Of a stretch of 64,000 nt of DNA, positions 1 to 8,722 are shown piece by piece. This DNA comes from CAWKKW01 sp963850345 (lineage in GTDB: Bacteria > Acidobacteriota > Terriglobia > Terriglobales > Acidobacteriaceae), in the NCBI GenBank assembly GCA_963850345.1, contig CAWKKW010000005.1, positions 1,054,001 to 1,118,000 of the forward strand, read 5' to 3'. Positions within the stretch are counted from its first letter, which is position 1. Every line of letters starts with the position of its first letter. A program made the position numbers and the translations under genes. The notes beneath the pieces are model-generated. The model was not told where the DNA came from, searched no databases, and saw only the letters and a list, made by a program, of their open reading frames with translations.

Positions 1-289
1 GATAGAGCTCGGCGATCCCGCTTTCGGACTGGTACTCTCGGTCAACATGAAGGCTGATTCCGAGTTTTGAACATCTTGGATCCCACAGGCTTGCTCCCTC
101 CTTCGTCGAAGTGATTCGCACAGTCATGATCAAGGTTTTTCCGGCGTAGTGAGCAGGATCTTTTAGGACATCACAAAGGGAAACCTCTCTAGCAGTCTGT
201 TCTGCGACAGACTGACCCTCCATTTTCGATGGAGCGGATTGAACTGCAAAGCAGACGAACCACAACAGGAAAGAAATTGATTTGATCAT
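1..289 (-). CDS. Small exported protein overlapping an RHS tip; immunity candidate (partial, runs off left edge)
   Basis: Reading the complement from the ATG at 289 gives an uninterrupted frame to the window edge. It starts MIKSISFLLWFVCFAVQS, a short signal peptide, followed by a segment with the motif CDVLKDPAHYAGKTL and paired cysteines (CDVL, RCSK). The mature part looks like a small beta-rich secreted domain, but I do not recognise a named family. Its ATG overlaps the TGA of the upstream RHS tip by 4 nt (ATGA), so the two should be translationally coupled. That placement is typical of an immunity gene after a polymorphic toxin, and export would fit protection in the periplasm. Immunity function is inferred from position only. 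The C-terminus is missing. Confidence 0.72.
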   Translation of the reverse strand, partial: MIKSISFLLWFVCFAVQSAPSKMEGQSVAEQTAREVSLCDVLKDPAHYAGKTLIMTVRITSTKEGASLWDPRCSKLGISLHVDREYQSESGIAELY

Positions 290-1035
290 GGATGACACCC
301 CGAGATCTCGCAATCGTCTAAAGCGTTGCTGTAAGCATCACGCGTGATATTTCTCACGTGTTCTGAGTAGCTCATGCCCGGTGCCCACGAAGGATACGTG
401 TCCGTCTCGCTGCGCTTCCCTAGCCCCATATCGACATACGACTCACTTTGATAGGCGTGGTACTCAGTGTCGTAGAACTTCCAGAACTGCCCTGCTGCAA
501 CTCCAGGCATGTGGTCATCTCTCCCGTGAGTACCTTCGTGAGCAGTAGTTTCACCTTGTCCGACAGTGCTCATTCCGCCAAGCGCTTTGGCATCGAATGT
601 AATCGTCGTCTTGCCATGGTCTGTGACTGTTTCCCCCACGGCCTTATCTGCGCTGAGGTCGCCGAACTTGATCGCCGGGCCCTTGCCGTTGTCCGTTCCA
701 TAAAACTTCAAAACAGAATCGAGTTGCTTGCGCTCTTTCGAACCTTCTTTGAGGCCTGAGTCTGCTTTTTGGACAATCGCAAGCGCGTTCTTGAATGTCT
801 GACACTGCTTCTTATCACCTTGACAGTCGTAATGACCATCAACGTCAAAACGAGTCAAAGGATTGTTTCCGACGTACGCATATAAGTTAAGGCTCTGCGG
901 ATTGTCGAGTTTGGCATAAGGTACGGGCATGACTTTCGTCGCCCAGTCCGGCGACATAAACCGGCCCATATTCGAGCCGTAGTACCTAGCTCCGAAGTAG
1001 TCGAGTCCTGATTCGGTATCGCGTTCTTTGCCGGG
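286..1035 (-). CDS. Orphan RHS core fragment with HExxH metallopeptidase-like C-terminal tip (5' truncated)
   Basis: The frame carries a conserved RHS-core end: GKERDTESGLDYFGARYYGS, then GRFMSPDW, LNLYAYVGNNPL and DGH. After this boundary comes a variable tip of about 180 residues, as in polymorphic RHS toxins. Counting from the ATG at 969, the tip contains AHEGTHGRDDH (His144, Glu145, His148), a zincin HExxH motif, and then TEYHAY, whose Glu169 could be the third zinc ligand. RHS similarity begins just past the stop codon of the upstream glycosyltransferase, so the long YD-repeat body is absent. The piece looks like a displaced or recombined tip. It may be translated from ATG 969 or be silent. 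It overlaps the downstream exported gene by 4 nt. Toxin activity is inference; the RHS core and HExxH are visible. Confidence 0.7.
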   Translation of the reverse strand, partial: PGKERDTESGLDYFGARYYGSNMGRFMSPDWATKVMPVPYAKLDNPQSLNLYAYVGNNPLTRFDVDGHYDCQGDKKQCQTFKNALAIVQKADSGLKEGSKERKQLDSVLKFYGTDNGKGPAIKFGDLSADKAVGETVTDHGKTTITFDAKALGGMSTVGQGETTAHEGTHGRDDHMPGVAAGQFWKFYDTEYHAYQSESYVDMGLGKRSETDTYPSWAPGMSYSEHVRNITRDAYSNALDDCEISGCHP

Positions 1036-1036
1036 A

Positions 1037-4000
1037 CTAAGATCCGGCAGTGATCTGTTCCGTTTGCCTGGACATCTTGGCGGTTCGTTCGAGTTTGTCC
1101 CAGTTGAAAGGCCGGCCGTCGATGGCGCGCTTGATGGTCTTGAACAGCACGATCGAGAACAACTGCCGGTAGGCGAAGCGCTGCAACCAGATATGCCACA
1201 GCAGCCAGCCGTCTCCGCGATTGGCGGGGTGCTTGCGTTCGAGCAGGAAGGCGAGCGTTGAAGTCACGAAGTCGATCACCAGGAAGGCCAGGAAGTAAGT
1301 CAGCAGCTTCTCAAAGTTGTCGGCGCTCGCCGCCTCGGGATGGAAGTGGCGATCGATGAGGTAGTGCACCAAACCGCCCACAAAGATCAGGTCGATGAAC
1401 GGGGACACCAGCGGCAGCAGGATCTGAAAGATCGCTATATTGGGCAGCGCGAAGAATCCCATCGCCTTGTTCCGCAAGAACGCGCCGCGATGTTTGAAGA
1501 CCGCCTGCAATATCCCGAAGGACCAGCGGAAGCGCTGCCGCATGAGGCCGCTCGCGTTCACAGGCGCTTCGGTGAAGGCGAGCGAACGATCCTCGTAGAT
1601 GACTTCATATCCCTGCTCGAGCAGGTTCATGGTGAGGTCGGCATCTTCCGCGACCGTGTTCACGGGATAAAGACCGCCCTTGCGAACCGCCTCTGTCCGC
1701 CACGCGCCGATGGCGCCGGGGACGACCATGACCACGTTGAACAGATCGAGTGCGCGGCGTTCAAAGTTCTGGCTGGTGATGTATTCGAGCGCCTGCCAAC
1801 GCGTCCACAGGTTCACGCGATTGCCGACCTTGGCGTTGCCTGCAACGGCACCGATGCGTGGATCGGCGAAGTGGCAAATCAACTTCGAGACCGCATCGGG
1901 CGCGATGACGGTATCGGCGTCGATGCCGACGTAAATCTCTTCTTCGAGTTGATCGACCGCGAAGTTCAGCGCCTCGGCCTTGCCCGCATTTGGCTTGGTG
2001 AGAACCGTGACCCGGCCCTCGGCGATCTCTGCGGCGTACGCCTCGGTGGCGACCTCGAAGGTGCGATCTTTGGAGCCATCGTCAATCACGATCACGCGCA
2101 AGTTCTTGTAATCGGAGTTCAGCACCGAGCGCACCGTGCGGACGATAACCTTCTCTTCGTTGTATGCGGGAACCAGCACGGCGATGCGCGGCTCAAAGAC
2201 ACCCGGCTCCGGAGTCTTGCGTTTGCGAAAGCGATCGATGAGGGCAAACAATCCCACCAGGCTGAGTCGCGCGCTCATCAGGATGTCGCCGAGGAAGAAG
2301 ACGAATACGCCGAATTTGTAGAAGAAGGCGAACCCGAAAAATGCGACGGAATCCACGCGCGCCTGCCAGCGCATTCTGGGCGTCAGCGGCGGCATCACGT
2401 CGGCAACGGTCTTGCCCATCAAGTCGGAGACAGGCACTAGTTCGTAGCCTTTGGAGCGAAGCGTGTCAATCAGCAGAGGGAGCGCGGCGACCGTGGCCGA
2501 GCGGTCGCCGCCGCCGTCGTGGAGCAGGATAATGCTGCCCGCCAACCACGGCTTCTGCTTCATGGCTTCCAGCTGATTCAGAACACTGGCCGTGATCTCC
2601 TGCGGCGTCTTGCGCGGGTGCTCATCCCAATCGCTGGTATCGATCTTGTCGCCGATGATGGTGTAGCCCATCTGCTGAATGCGTTCGGCGGGAGCGGCCT
2701 GGTCATTAGTATCGGGCTCCTGATCGATCGAGTACGGCGGCCGGAAATAGAGCGGCTGCACGCCGAGTTTGCTGGCGAACAATCTCTCGGTCAGATTGAG
2801 TTCCCACCCGACCTGGCGCGGCGAAATTTCGCTGATGTCTGGGTGCGTGAAGGTGTGGTTGCCGATCTCGTGGCCTTCGCGAACATAACGCTTCAGCAGG
2901 CCGACGTTCTCCTGGGCCTGCTCACCGATAACCATGAACGCGGCCTTCACATGTTCACGCTTGAGGATGTCGAGGATCCTCGGGGTCCACTTGGGATCGG
3001 GCCCGTCGTCGAATGTCAGTGCGAGCTTGTTGGGATGGTAGCCGTACTGCATCACGGTGTAGGAGTGGGGATACGTATCCATCCGCTCGTCGGTCACGGT
3101 GAAGTTATCGGCATCCATGCTCACCGTGCGCTTGCCCTGCTGCGGCTTGGCGGTGATGCGCAGAATGTCTCCGCTGCCTTCAGTATCGACGTCGTGGCCG
3201 GGTGGAACGATGCTGAGCGCTTTGGGTGCGTCCGGGCTACCGGGATGATCCCAAATCGACCACAGCGAACCGTCTTCGGAGCCGAGTCTCCACAACGCGA
3301 AGGTGCGCAGGCCCATCTGCCGGGCCGCGCGCAATTCGTTCAGCGCCGTTACTCCATCGAGAAACCAGACCTGGTGGCGGACGTTGTTATCCTCATCGTC
3401 GTAAGCGAAGTGTGCGTTGAGTTCGTCGCCTTCCAGGTGCACATCCGCGTCGGCGTCCAGGGCTCGCTGCCAGGCATCCTGGACCGACATCTCATCGACG
3501 TCGAGCACCTTCGGATTGCGCGGCGACTTCCCACTCCTGCCCGGCAACGGCAGGGACCAGTCATAGCCGTAGTTGCCGATCGCGCAGATCAGCTTTTGCT
3601 TCGGGACCACTTTGAGCACGCGGGTCAGGTTGCCCTCGAACCAATCCTGCGCGGCGACGGGCCCGGGCCCGCTCTCCTGCTCGTGCTGGTCGTAGTTCAT
3701 CAGGATGATGCCGTCGCTGTTGTCTGCTAAAAACTTCAGCTCGCTGTCTTCGGCGCCTACCGGCGTGTTGACGTAGATGTGCAGATTTTTCTGGCGGAAG
3801 TCACCGTACAAGTCGGCGATGAGCGCCAGATATCCGTCGTGCGCGTCCTCGGGTATCTCTTCGAAGTCGAGAGAAATACCGCGGTAGTTCTGATTGGCGG
3901 AGAGGAAGACGTCGAGCTGATTCTGCAGTCGCTTCCGCGCAATGGGATCTTTGAGCATGGGCCCGACGGAAGCGTCCCACTTCTGCGCGGGAACGTTGTA

Positions 4001-4546
4001 GTTGCTCAGCATGGGGAGGATTTCCGTCTCCTCCTTGGCCTCAGCGATCACGCGCTTGACCTTATCCTGCGTGTCCACGTTGTGTACGCCCGCGGCATCC
4101 ACCACGTTGAACGTGTGCGCCGGAAACTCGACCGTGGCGGATTGCAGGGAGCCGTCGGCAGTGGTGACGTGGAGCCAGTCCGGAAAGAGAATATCGATCT
4201 GGTGAATGTGCTCTTTCAGGGACGAATAGCTGGAGGCGTCGTAATCCACATAGAAGGCTGCGCGGATGCCTTCCTCTTCGTTCAGGGTGATATCCGATGG
4301 CCTGCGGTGCGTCTTTCGCCGCAATGGGCGCAGAGCCTTGGCACGCAGGTCGGCAGCGGTCACGGGCAGAGCGCGGTAATTTCGCTTCTGTTGTGGCAGC
4401 AGCAATTCCGGCAGAGTCTGGCGCTTGATCACGCTGATGAAAAACACCACCAGCACGATGGTAGAAACAATCGCCGTGACATCGAGAATGCGCCTTAACC
4501 GCTTCCAGCGCTTCCGTTCCGGATCATAAAAAACTTGACGAGCCAT
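1037..4546 (-). CDS. Trifunctional membrane protein: GH18-like + CE4 polysaccharide deacetylase + GT2 glycosyltransferase
   Basis: 1169 residues with three catalytic modules in one chain. A transmembrane helix lies at about 20-42. A GH18-like barrel (about 90-440) carries the SLDFEE catalytic segment near 225-230. A NodB/CE4 deacetylase (about 505-705) has TFDDGPD (511-517), HTFTH (564-568), RPPYS (602-606) and LLHDGGG. Helices at about 730-770 lead into a GT2 domain with LVPAYNE (791-797), DAD (876-878), AEDADL (966-971) and QRFRW (1004-1008), followed by more helices. GT2 motifs of this type belong to processive synthases of hyaluronan, chitin or poly-GlcNAc. Together with a deacetylase and a glycanase the protein probably makes, trims and deacetylates an amino-sugar exopolysaccharide at the inner membrane. 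The substrate is inferred. The gene is divergent from the GT39-like gene; the upstream promoter candidate is listed separately. Confidence 0.9.
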   Translation of the reverse strand: MARQVFYDPERKRWKRLRRILDVTAIVSTIVLVVFFISVIKRQTLPELLLPQQKRNYRALPVTAADLRAKALRPLRRKTHRRPSDITLNEEEGIRAAFYVDYDASSYSSLKEHIHQIDILFPDWLHVTTADGSLQSATVEFPAHTFNVVDAAGVHNVDTQDKVKRVIAEAKEETEILPMLSNYNVPAQKWDASVGPMLKDPIARKRLQNQLDVFLSANQNYRGISLDFEEIPEDAHDGYLALIADLYGDFRQKNLHIYVNTPVGAEDSELKFLADNSDGIILMNYDQHEQESGPGPVAAQDWFEGNLTRVLKVVPKQKLICAIGNYGYDWSLPLPGRSGKSPRNPKVLDVDEMSVQDAWQRALDADADVHLEGDELNAHFAYDDEDNNVRHQVWFLDGVTALNELRAARQMGLRTFALWRLGSEDGSLWSIWDHPGSPDAPKALSIVPPGHDVDTEGSGDILRITAKPQQGKRTVSMDADNFTVTDERMDTYPHSYTVMQYGYHPNKLALTFDDGPDPKWTPRILDILKREHVKAAFMVIGEQAQENVGLLKRYVREGHEIGNHTFTHPDISEISPRQVGWELNLTERLFASKLGVQPLYFRPPYSIDQEPDTNDQAAPAERIQQMGYTIIGDKIDTSDWDEHPRKTPQEITASVLNQLEAMKQKPWLAGSIILLHDGGGDRSATVAALPLLIDTLRSKGYELVPVSDLMGKTVADVMPPLTPRMRWQARVDSVAFFGFAFFYKFGVFVFFLGDILMSARLSLVGLFALIDRFRKRKTPEPGVFEPRIAVLVPAYNEEKVIVRTVRSVLNSDYKNLRVIVIDDGSKDRTFEVATEAYAAEIAEGRVTVLTKPNAGKAEALNFAVDQLEEEIYVGIDADTVIAPDAVSKLICHFADPRIGAVAGNAKVGNRVNLWTRWQALEYITSQNFERRALDLFNVVMVVPGAIGAWRTEAVRKGGLYPVNTVAEDADLTMNLLEQGYEVIYEDRSLAFTEAPVNASGLMRQRFRWSFGILQAVFKHRGAFLRNKAMGFFALPNIAIFQILLPLVSPFIDLIFVGGLVHYLIDRHFHPEAASADNFEKLLTYFLAFLVIDFVTSTLAFLLERKHPANRGDGWLLWHIWLQRFAYRQLFSIVLFKTIKRAIDGRPFNWDKLERTAKMSRQTEQITAGS

Positions 4547-4568
4547 GTCTGTTATCGAGAGTACAGGA

Positions 4569-4598
4569 ATCCTATGTACATGGGTTGAAGGCAGTCAA
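4569..4598 (-). promoter_or_regulatory. Candidate sigma70 promoter for the GH18/CE4/GT2 gene
   Basis: On the minus strand TTGACT (598-593) and TAGGAT (574-569) are separated by 18 bp, about 20 bp before the ATG at 4546, so the leader would be short. No strong Shine-Dalgarno sequence is seen. Motif match only. Confidence 0.4.
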
Positions 4599-4627
4599 CG
4601 CGACGCCAGCTAGTATCATTCAGTTTC

Positions 4628-6034
4628 ATGCGCTTACCGCCTCTTCGCCCATGGATCCCGGTCGTGCTCGCCCTCACTGCAGGAGCCGCGCTTCGCCTGT
4701 GGTTCATCCATGCGTATCCGGCGCTCGAAGGCGATCCGCTCATCTACGGCGACATTGCAAAAAACTGGCTGCACGGCACCTATGGAATCACGCACCCGGA
4801 TGGCGTCAGGCCCACGCTCTTGCGTTTGCCCGGGTACCCGCTGTTTCTAGCCATCTGCTTCTCTATTTTCGGCGAAGGACATTACTTTCCCGTGATGTAC
4901 ATCCAGGTGGTCGTTGATCTGGCCACTTGCCTGCTCATTGCCGACTTCGTCCGGAGGCTCTTGAGCCGACGGGCAGCACCCATCGCGCTATGGCTGGCCG
5001 CACTGTGTCCTTTCACGGCGAACTACACCGCAACTCCGCTGACGGAGACCTGGTCGATCTTTTGTGTGGCTCTTGGGTTCTATTCCCTGGTGCGCCTGCT
5101 GGAGCGCCCCTCGCTCTGGTGGCTGCTGACGCTTGCCTGCTCGATTAGCTACGCCACGCTGCTTCGACCCGATGGAGCGCTTTTGGGCGTGGTGCTCTGC
5201 CCCGCCATTCTTTGGTACGCGAGGAAAGCCACGCTGGGGCCACCGATGCCGCGTGCACGGGCTTTGAAACTAGCTGCCGTCTGCGCGCTGCTGTCCATGC
5301 TGCCCTTCGTGCCCTGGACCGTTCGTAACTGGCGTACCTTTCATGTCTTTCAACCGCTGGCGCCTCGCTATGCGGCCGATCCCGGCGAGTTCACCGAACC
5401 CGGATTTAACCGGTGGACCAAGACCTGGTGCATCGAGTTCGCCTCGACGAGTGAAGTGTACTGGAATGCAAATTCGACCACGCTGAACATTCAGGATCTT
5501 CCCGCGCGCGCCTTTGACAACACCACGCAGTACGAAGAGACGCGCGAGCTCTTCGACGACTACAACGGCGCGTCTACGCTTACTCCGCAGATCGATGCAC
5601 GGTTTGCGGCACTCGCACAGCAGCGCATTCGTTCGCACGCTTGGCGATACTACGTCGAATTGCCGCTGTTGCGGTTGGCCGATATGTGGCTGCGCCCGAG
5701 GACCGAGATGTTGTGGGTCGAACTGCGATGGTGGGAATATTCAGAGCACAACGCCGTAACGGAATTCGCCGCCGCGTATGCCGCGCTCAACCTGATTTAC
5801 CTGTTGCTGGCTGTGGCAGGGGCTCTTCGCCGCCCGCGATTGGTCAGAGCGATGCTCGCGTTCGTCGCGCTGCGATCGATACTGCTGGCCACGCTGGAAG
5901 CACCCGAGCCGCGCTACACGCTGGAGTGTTTTCCCATCGTGATCGCGCTGGCGGGCATTGCTTTCGCGAGGAGACACGCCGCGAAAGCGCCCGAGCTTAT
6001 TTCCGAACCACTTGCGTCTTCGACGTCGTCTTGA
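4628..6034 (+). CDS. GT39-like (ArnT/PMT-type) membrane glycosyltransferase
   Basis: 468 residues with about ten hydrophobic helices and a short basic N-terminus (MRLPPLRPW). After the first helix comes EGDPLIYGDIAKNW, the acidic first periplasmic loop typical of ArnT/PMT-type (GT-C) enzymes that use polyprenyl-phosphate sugars. A soluble loop of about 100 residues follows WTVRNWRTF. Its likely role is transfer of a sugar from a lipid carrier to lipid, glycan or protein on the outer face of the membrane. The acceptor cannot be read from sequence. The gene is divergent from the exopolysaccharide-synthase-like gene, which suggests a shared envelope function. Its last 38 bp overlap the convergent LolA-like gene. 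Confidence 0.8.
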   Translation: MRLPPLRPWIPVVLALTAGAALRLWFIHAYPALEGDPLIYGDIAKNWLHGTYGITHPDGVRPTLLRLPGYPLFLAICFSIFGEGHYFPVMYIQVVVDLATCLLIADFVRRLLSRRAAPIALWLAALCPFTANYTATPLTETWSIFCVALGFYSLVRLLERPSLWWLLTLACSISYATLLRPDGALLGVVLCPAILWYARKATLGPPMPRARALKLAAVCALLSMLPFVPWTVRNWRTFHVFQPLAPRYAADPGEFTEPGFNRWTKTWCIEFASTSEVYWNANSTTLNIQDLPARAFDNTTQYEETRELFDDYNGASTLTPQIDARFAALAQQRIRSHAWRYYVELPLLRLADMWLRPRTEMLWVELRWWEYSEHNAVTEFAAAYAALNLIYLLLAVAGALRRPRLVRAMLAFVALRSILLATLEAPEPRYTLECFPIVIALAGIAFARRHAAKAPELISEPLASSTSS

Positions 6035-6704
6035 TGTTGAACACGTCGGCGGAAATCTTCGCGTTGTACTGAAGATCCGTAAAGGTGGCGGTACGCACAT
6101 CGCCCGATGGCTCAAAGAACTGCTGGCGCAGGGAGATGTCGCGGTCGGGGTCGACCCAGATGGTCACGTGATCGAACATCTTGCGCACGCTCTCCTGCTT
6201 CGCTTTCAAATCAAGCTTGGCAGTCTGCGTACCGTTGATGGTCTCGTTGCCCTGGTAAGTCACGTCCCAGGTATTGGCCAGGTCTTTGCCGCTGCCACCA
6301 AAGCCAAGCGTGAGAAAGCTCTCGTACTGGGAGCGATTGGCGCCGGCAGAAAACACGGAAAGCTGATCGATGTTGGGTTGATACAGATTCAGTTCGCCGT
6401 TCTTGTAAACGACGATTTTGGTATCGGGCTTCTCGATATGCGCGGCCATCTGCGTCGAGCCAGCCTTGCGATCGAACGAAATGACGCCGGACTGCTTCTC
6501 GTGCTCGTCGACGATCTTCTCGTACTGGTCCCATTCGAAATCAGCTTTGGCACTTTGGAACTTCGCGGCTGCCGCGTCCATCTTCGCCAACACACCGGTC
6601 GCACTGTTCGCCTGACCGCTGGCTGGAAGCGCCAAGAGTATCGTTGCCAGCGCCAACAATCCGGAGCAGGAACCCCTTCTTCCAATCATCTTCAACATGC
6701 TCAA
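5997..6704 (-). CDS. LolA-like / outer-membrane lipoprotein-sorting family protein, exported
   Basis: 235 residues. A signal peptide (basic start, LLALATILLALPASGQA) precedes a domain beginning ATGVLAKMDAAAAKFQS and running through alternating strands (KIVVYKNGELNLYQP, KLDLKAKQESVRKMFDHVTIWVD, QFFEPSGDVRTATFTDLQYN). This is the pattern of LolA-fold proteins, which hold acyl chains or lipoproteins in the periplasm. The start could also be the second ATG two codons in. It is followed on the same strand by a small membrane-protein gene and by serS further upstream in transcription order. The exact cargo is unknown, and many acidobacterial paralogues are not true LolA. Confidence 0.72.
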   Translation of the reverse strand: MSMLKMIGRRGSCSGLLALATILLALPASGQANSATGVLAKMDAAAAKFQSAKADFEWDQYEKIVDEHEKQSGVISFDRKAGSTQMAAHIEKPDTKIVVYKNGELNLYQPNIDQLSVFSAGANRSQYESFLTLGFGGSGKDLANTWDVTYQGNETINGTQTAKLDLKAKQESVRKMFDHVTIWVDPDRDISLRQQFFEPSGDVRTATFTDLQYNAKISADVFNIKTTSKTQVVRK

Positions 6705-6794
6705 CCTAACGTCTCAATCCGTTTGGATGCAGTTCTTGATTCGATAGCTTCTGAAGGTACAAACCCGGCGCTGCGAAAAGAGTTTCAACGACAC

Positions 6795-7172
6795 TCACTG
6801 GCCGGGCATGGAGGCAGCGCGGTGAGCCCAGATCTTGTACGCGCTGGGCCTGCCGGTTGAGTCCTTCTCCGTCTCGAAACGGTCGACCACAACCGCTCCC
6901 GCGATCGGCTCAACGGCGCTTTGCAATGAGGATTTCAGGTCGTCAGCCTCGGGAATCTGTTCGGCGGCAAGCTGGATGACTAGGCCATTCGCTCCATCGG
7001 TTCTCACCAGCGCCTGGCTTGCCTCAAGCCTGCGTCCTTCAGGCTGATCGTGGTACCGCAGCACGAGGGGCGACAGAAAGATGAAGGCAAGAATCAGCGT
7101 CACCATCACGTCGTAGTGGAAGCTGCCCCGCTCGTAGGTCCAGAACAGATAACTCTTCAGAATTCGCGTCAT
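6795..7172 (-). CDS. Small single-pass membrane protein, function unknown
   Basis: About 125 residues from the ATG at 7172, which is preceded closely by AGGGGA; an in-frame ATG also lies at 7184. It has one clear transmembrane helix (VTLILAFIFLSPLVLRY) after a basic/aromatic N-terminus, then a charged C-terminal domain rich in Ala, Asp and Glu. The helix followed by one small soluble domain resembles ExbD/TolR-type accessory proteins. The residue after the helix (RYHDQPEG) does not give the usual ExbD signature, so I leave it unnamed. It sits between serS and the LolA-like gene on the same strand, 40 bp after serS, and is probably co-transcribed. Confidence 0.6.
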   Translation of the reverse strand: MTRILKSYLFWTYERGSFHYDVMVTLILAFIFLSPLVLRYHDQPEGRRLEASQALVRTDGANGLVIQLAAEQIPEADDLKSSLQSAVEPIAGAVVVDRFETEKDSTGRPSAYKIWAHRAASMPGQ

Positions 7173-7212
7173 GTTCCCCTGCATGGCCGATTCGCGGCCA
7201 CTCTCGTCTGCT

Positions 7213-8541
7213 TTAAATGCTGCGGCGTCTCATCGTGATTTCGCCGCCCATATATGGCACCAGCGCCTCAGGAATGCGCACCGTTCCGTCGGCCTGTTGA
7301 TAGTTTTCGACGATCGCCACCCACGTGCGGCCTACTGCCAGACCACTGCCGTTAAGAGTATGCAGATATTCCGACTTACCCTTCACCTGCGGCCGGTAGC
7401 GAATATTAGCGCGCCTCGCCTGAAACGCTTCAAAGTTAGAACATGACGAGATCTCGCGGTATAGCCCCTGTCCTGGCAGCCAGACTTCCAGGTCGTAGGT
7501 CTTCGCCGACGAGAACCCCATGTCTCCAGTACACAGAAGCACGCGGCGATACGGCAGATTCAGCGCCTCGAGGATTGCCTCCGCATGCCCTGTCAACTTC
7601 TCGTGTTCGGCATAGCTGTCTTCCGGCCGGGCAAACTTGACCAGCTCCACCTTTTGGAATTGATGCTGACGGATAATGCCGCGTACATCCCTGCCGTGAG
7701 AACCCGCCTCGGCGCGAAAGCAAGGAGTGTACGCCGTAATGGAAACGGGCAGCTTGGCCTCGTCGAGAACCTCGTCCCGGTACAGATTAGTGACCGGAAC
7801 CTCCGCGGTTGGAATCAGCCAGTGATCGCTGTCGAGGTACTCGCCGGGTTTGAAGCCTTCCTCATCCTGGCCCTGGCAGCGAAACAGGTCTTCGGCGAAT
7901 TTGGGCAGCTGCCCGGTCCCGTACAGGGATTTGCTGTTGACCATGAACGGCGGCAGCACCTCGGTATACCCGTGCCGGCTCGTATGCAGGTCGAGCATGA
8001 AGTTGATCAGCGCCCGCTCCAGCCGTGCGCCCTGCTCCCAGTAGACGACAAAGCGTGCTCCGGAGATCTTCGCCGCACGCTCGAAGTCGAGCACCCCGAG
8101 TTCTTCGCCAAGCTCCCAATGAGGCTTGGGGGTAAAGCTGAACTCGGGCTTGCCTCCCCAGTGTTTCATCACCACATTTTCGTGTTCCGACGCGCCGACC
8201 GGCACACTGGCGTGCGGCAGGTTGGGGATGCGTGTCAGTATCGCCTGCATCTCCTCGTCGATCGCATTCACCGCCACCTGGTCCGCTTCGATCGTCTCCT
8301 TTAGCCCGCGCACCTGTTCCATCACAGCGGAGGCGTCTTCTCCGGCGCGCTTGAGCTTGCCCACGCTTTCAGAGAGAGAATTGCGCTGGCTCTTCAGGGT
8401 CTCCAGTTCGGTGATCTTGCGGCGGCGCTCTTCATCCTTTCGCCGGAAGTCGCCCAGCAGCGCGGCTGGATCTTGCCCGCGCGCACGCAACTTCTCTTCC
8501 ACCAACTCCAGATTGGCCCTGACAAATCCAAGATCGAGCAT
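7213..8541 (-). CDS. serS: Seryl-tRNA synthetase
   Basis: About 442 residues. The true N-terminus is MLDLGFVRANLELVEEKL (ATG 8541, or ATG 8547 two codons earlier); longer reading into upstream DNA is not SerRS-like. The N-terminal part is the tRNA-binding coiled-coil arm (about 30-110, KDEERRRKITELETLKSQRN). The class II catalytic core follows, with motif 2 CFRAEAGSHGRDVRG and motif 3 in GSGLAVGRTWVAIVENYQ. It charges tRNA-Ser (and tRNA-Sec if present) with serine in the cytoplasm. Length and motifs are complete, so it should be functional. It is divergent from the phosphatase-superfamily gene at 8723. Confidence 0.97.
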   Translation of the reverse strand: MLDLGFVRANLELVEEKLRARGQDPAALLGDFRRKDEERRRKITELETLKSQRNSLSESVGKLKRAGEDASAVMEQVRGLKETIEADQVAVNAIDEEMQAILTRIPNLPHASVPVGASEHENVVMKHWGGKPEFSFTPKPHWELGEELGVLDFERAAKISGARFVVYWEQGARLERALINFMLDLHTSRHGYTEVLPPFMVNSKSLYGTGQLPKFAEDLFRCQGQDEEGFKPGEYLDSDHWLIPTAEVPVTNLYRDEVLDEAKLPVSITAYTPCFRAEAGSHGRDVRGIIRQHQFQKVELVKFARPEDSYAEHEKLTGHAEAILEALNLPYRRVLLCTGDMGFSSAKTYDLEVWLPGQGLYREISSCSNFEAFQARRANIRYRPQVKGKSEYLHTLNGSGLAVGRTWVAIVENYQQADGTVRIPEALVPYMGGEITMRRRSI

Positions 8542-8722
8542 AAGCATCGAGTTTACTAGAGCAAGATCACAATTGGCAGATCGACACGCCTTAGCCCTTC
8601 CAAGGAAGCCCGAGTGGAGGTGAGCCACGCCTGTCAGGGGGTTCTCCTGAAGAATCGAGGCCCGCTGTTACCATAGCCCTAAGGCAATCGCACGCCACAA
8701 CTGCCGGTCGCCTGCAACCGCC

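Noticed and set aside
2519..3730. Long plus-strand frame (403 codons) inside the GH18/CE4/GT2 gene
   Set aside because: It is antisense to a gene with three sets of catalytic motifs; long shadow frames are expected in GC-rich DNA.
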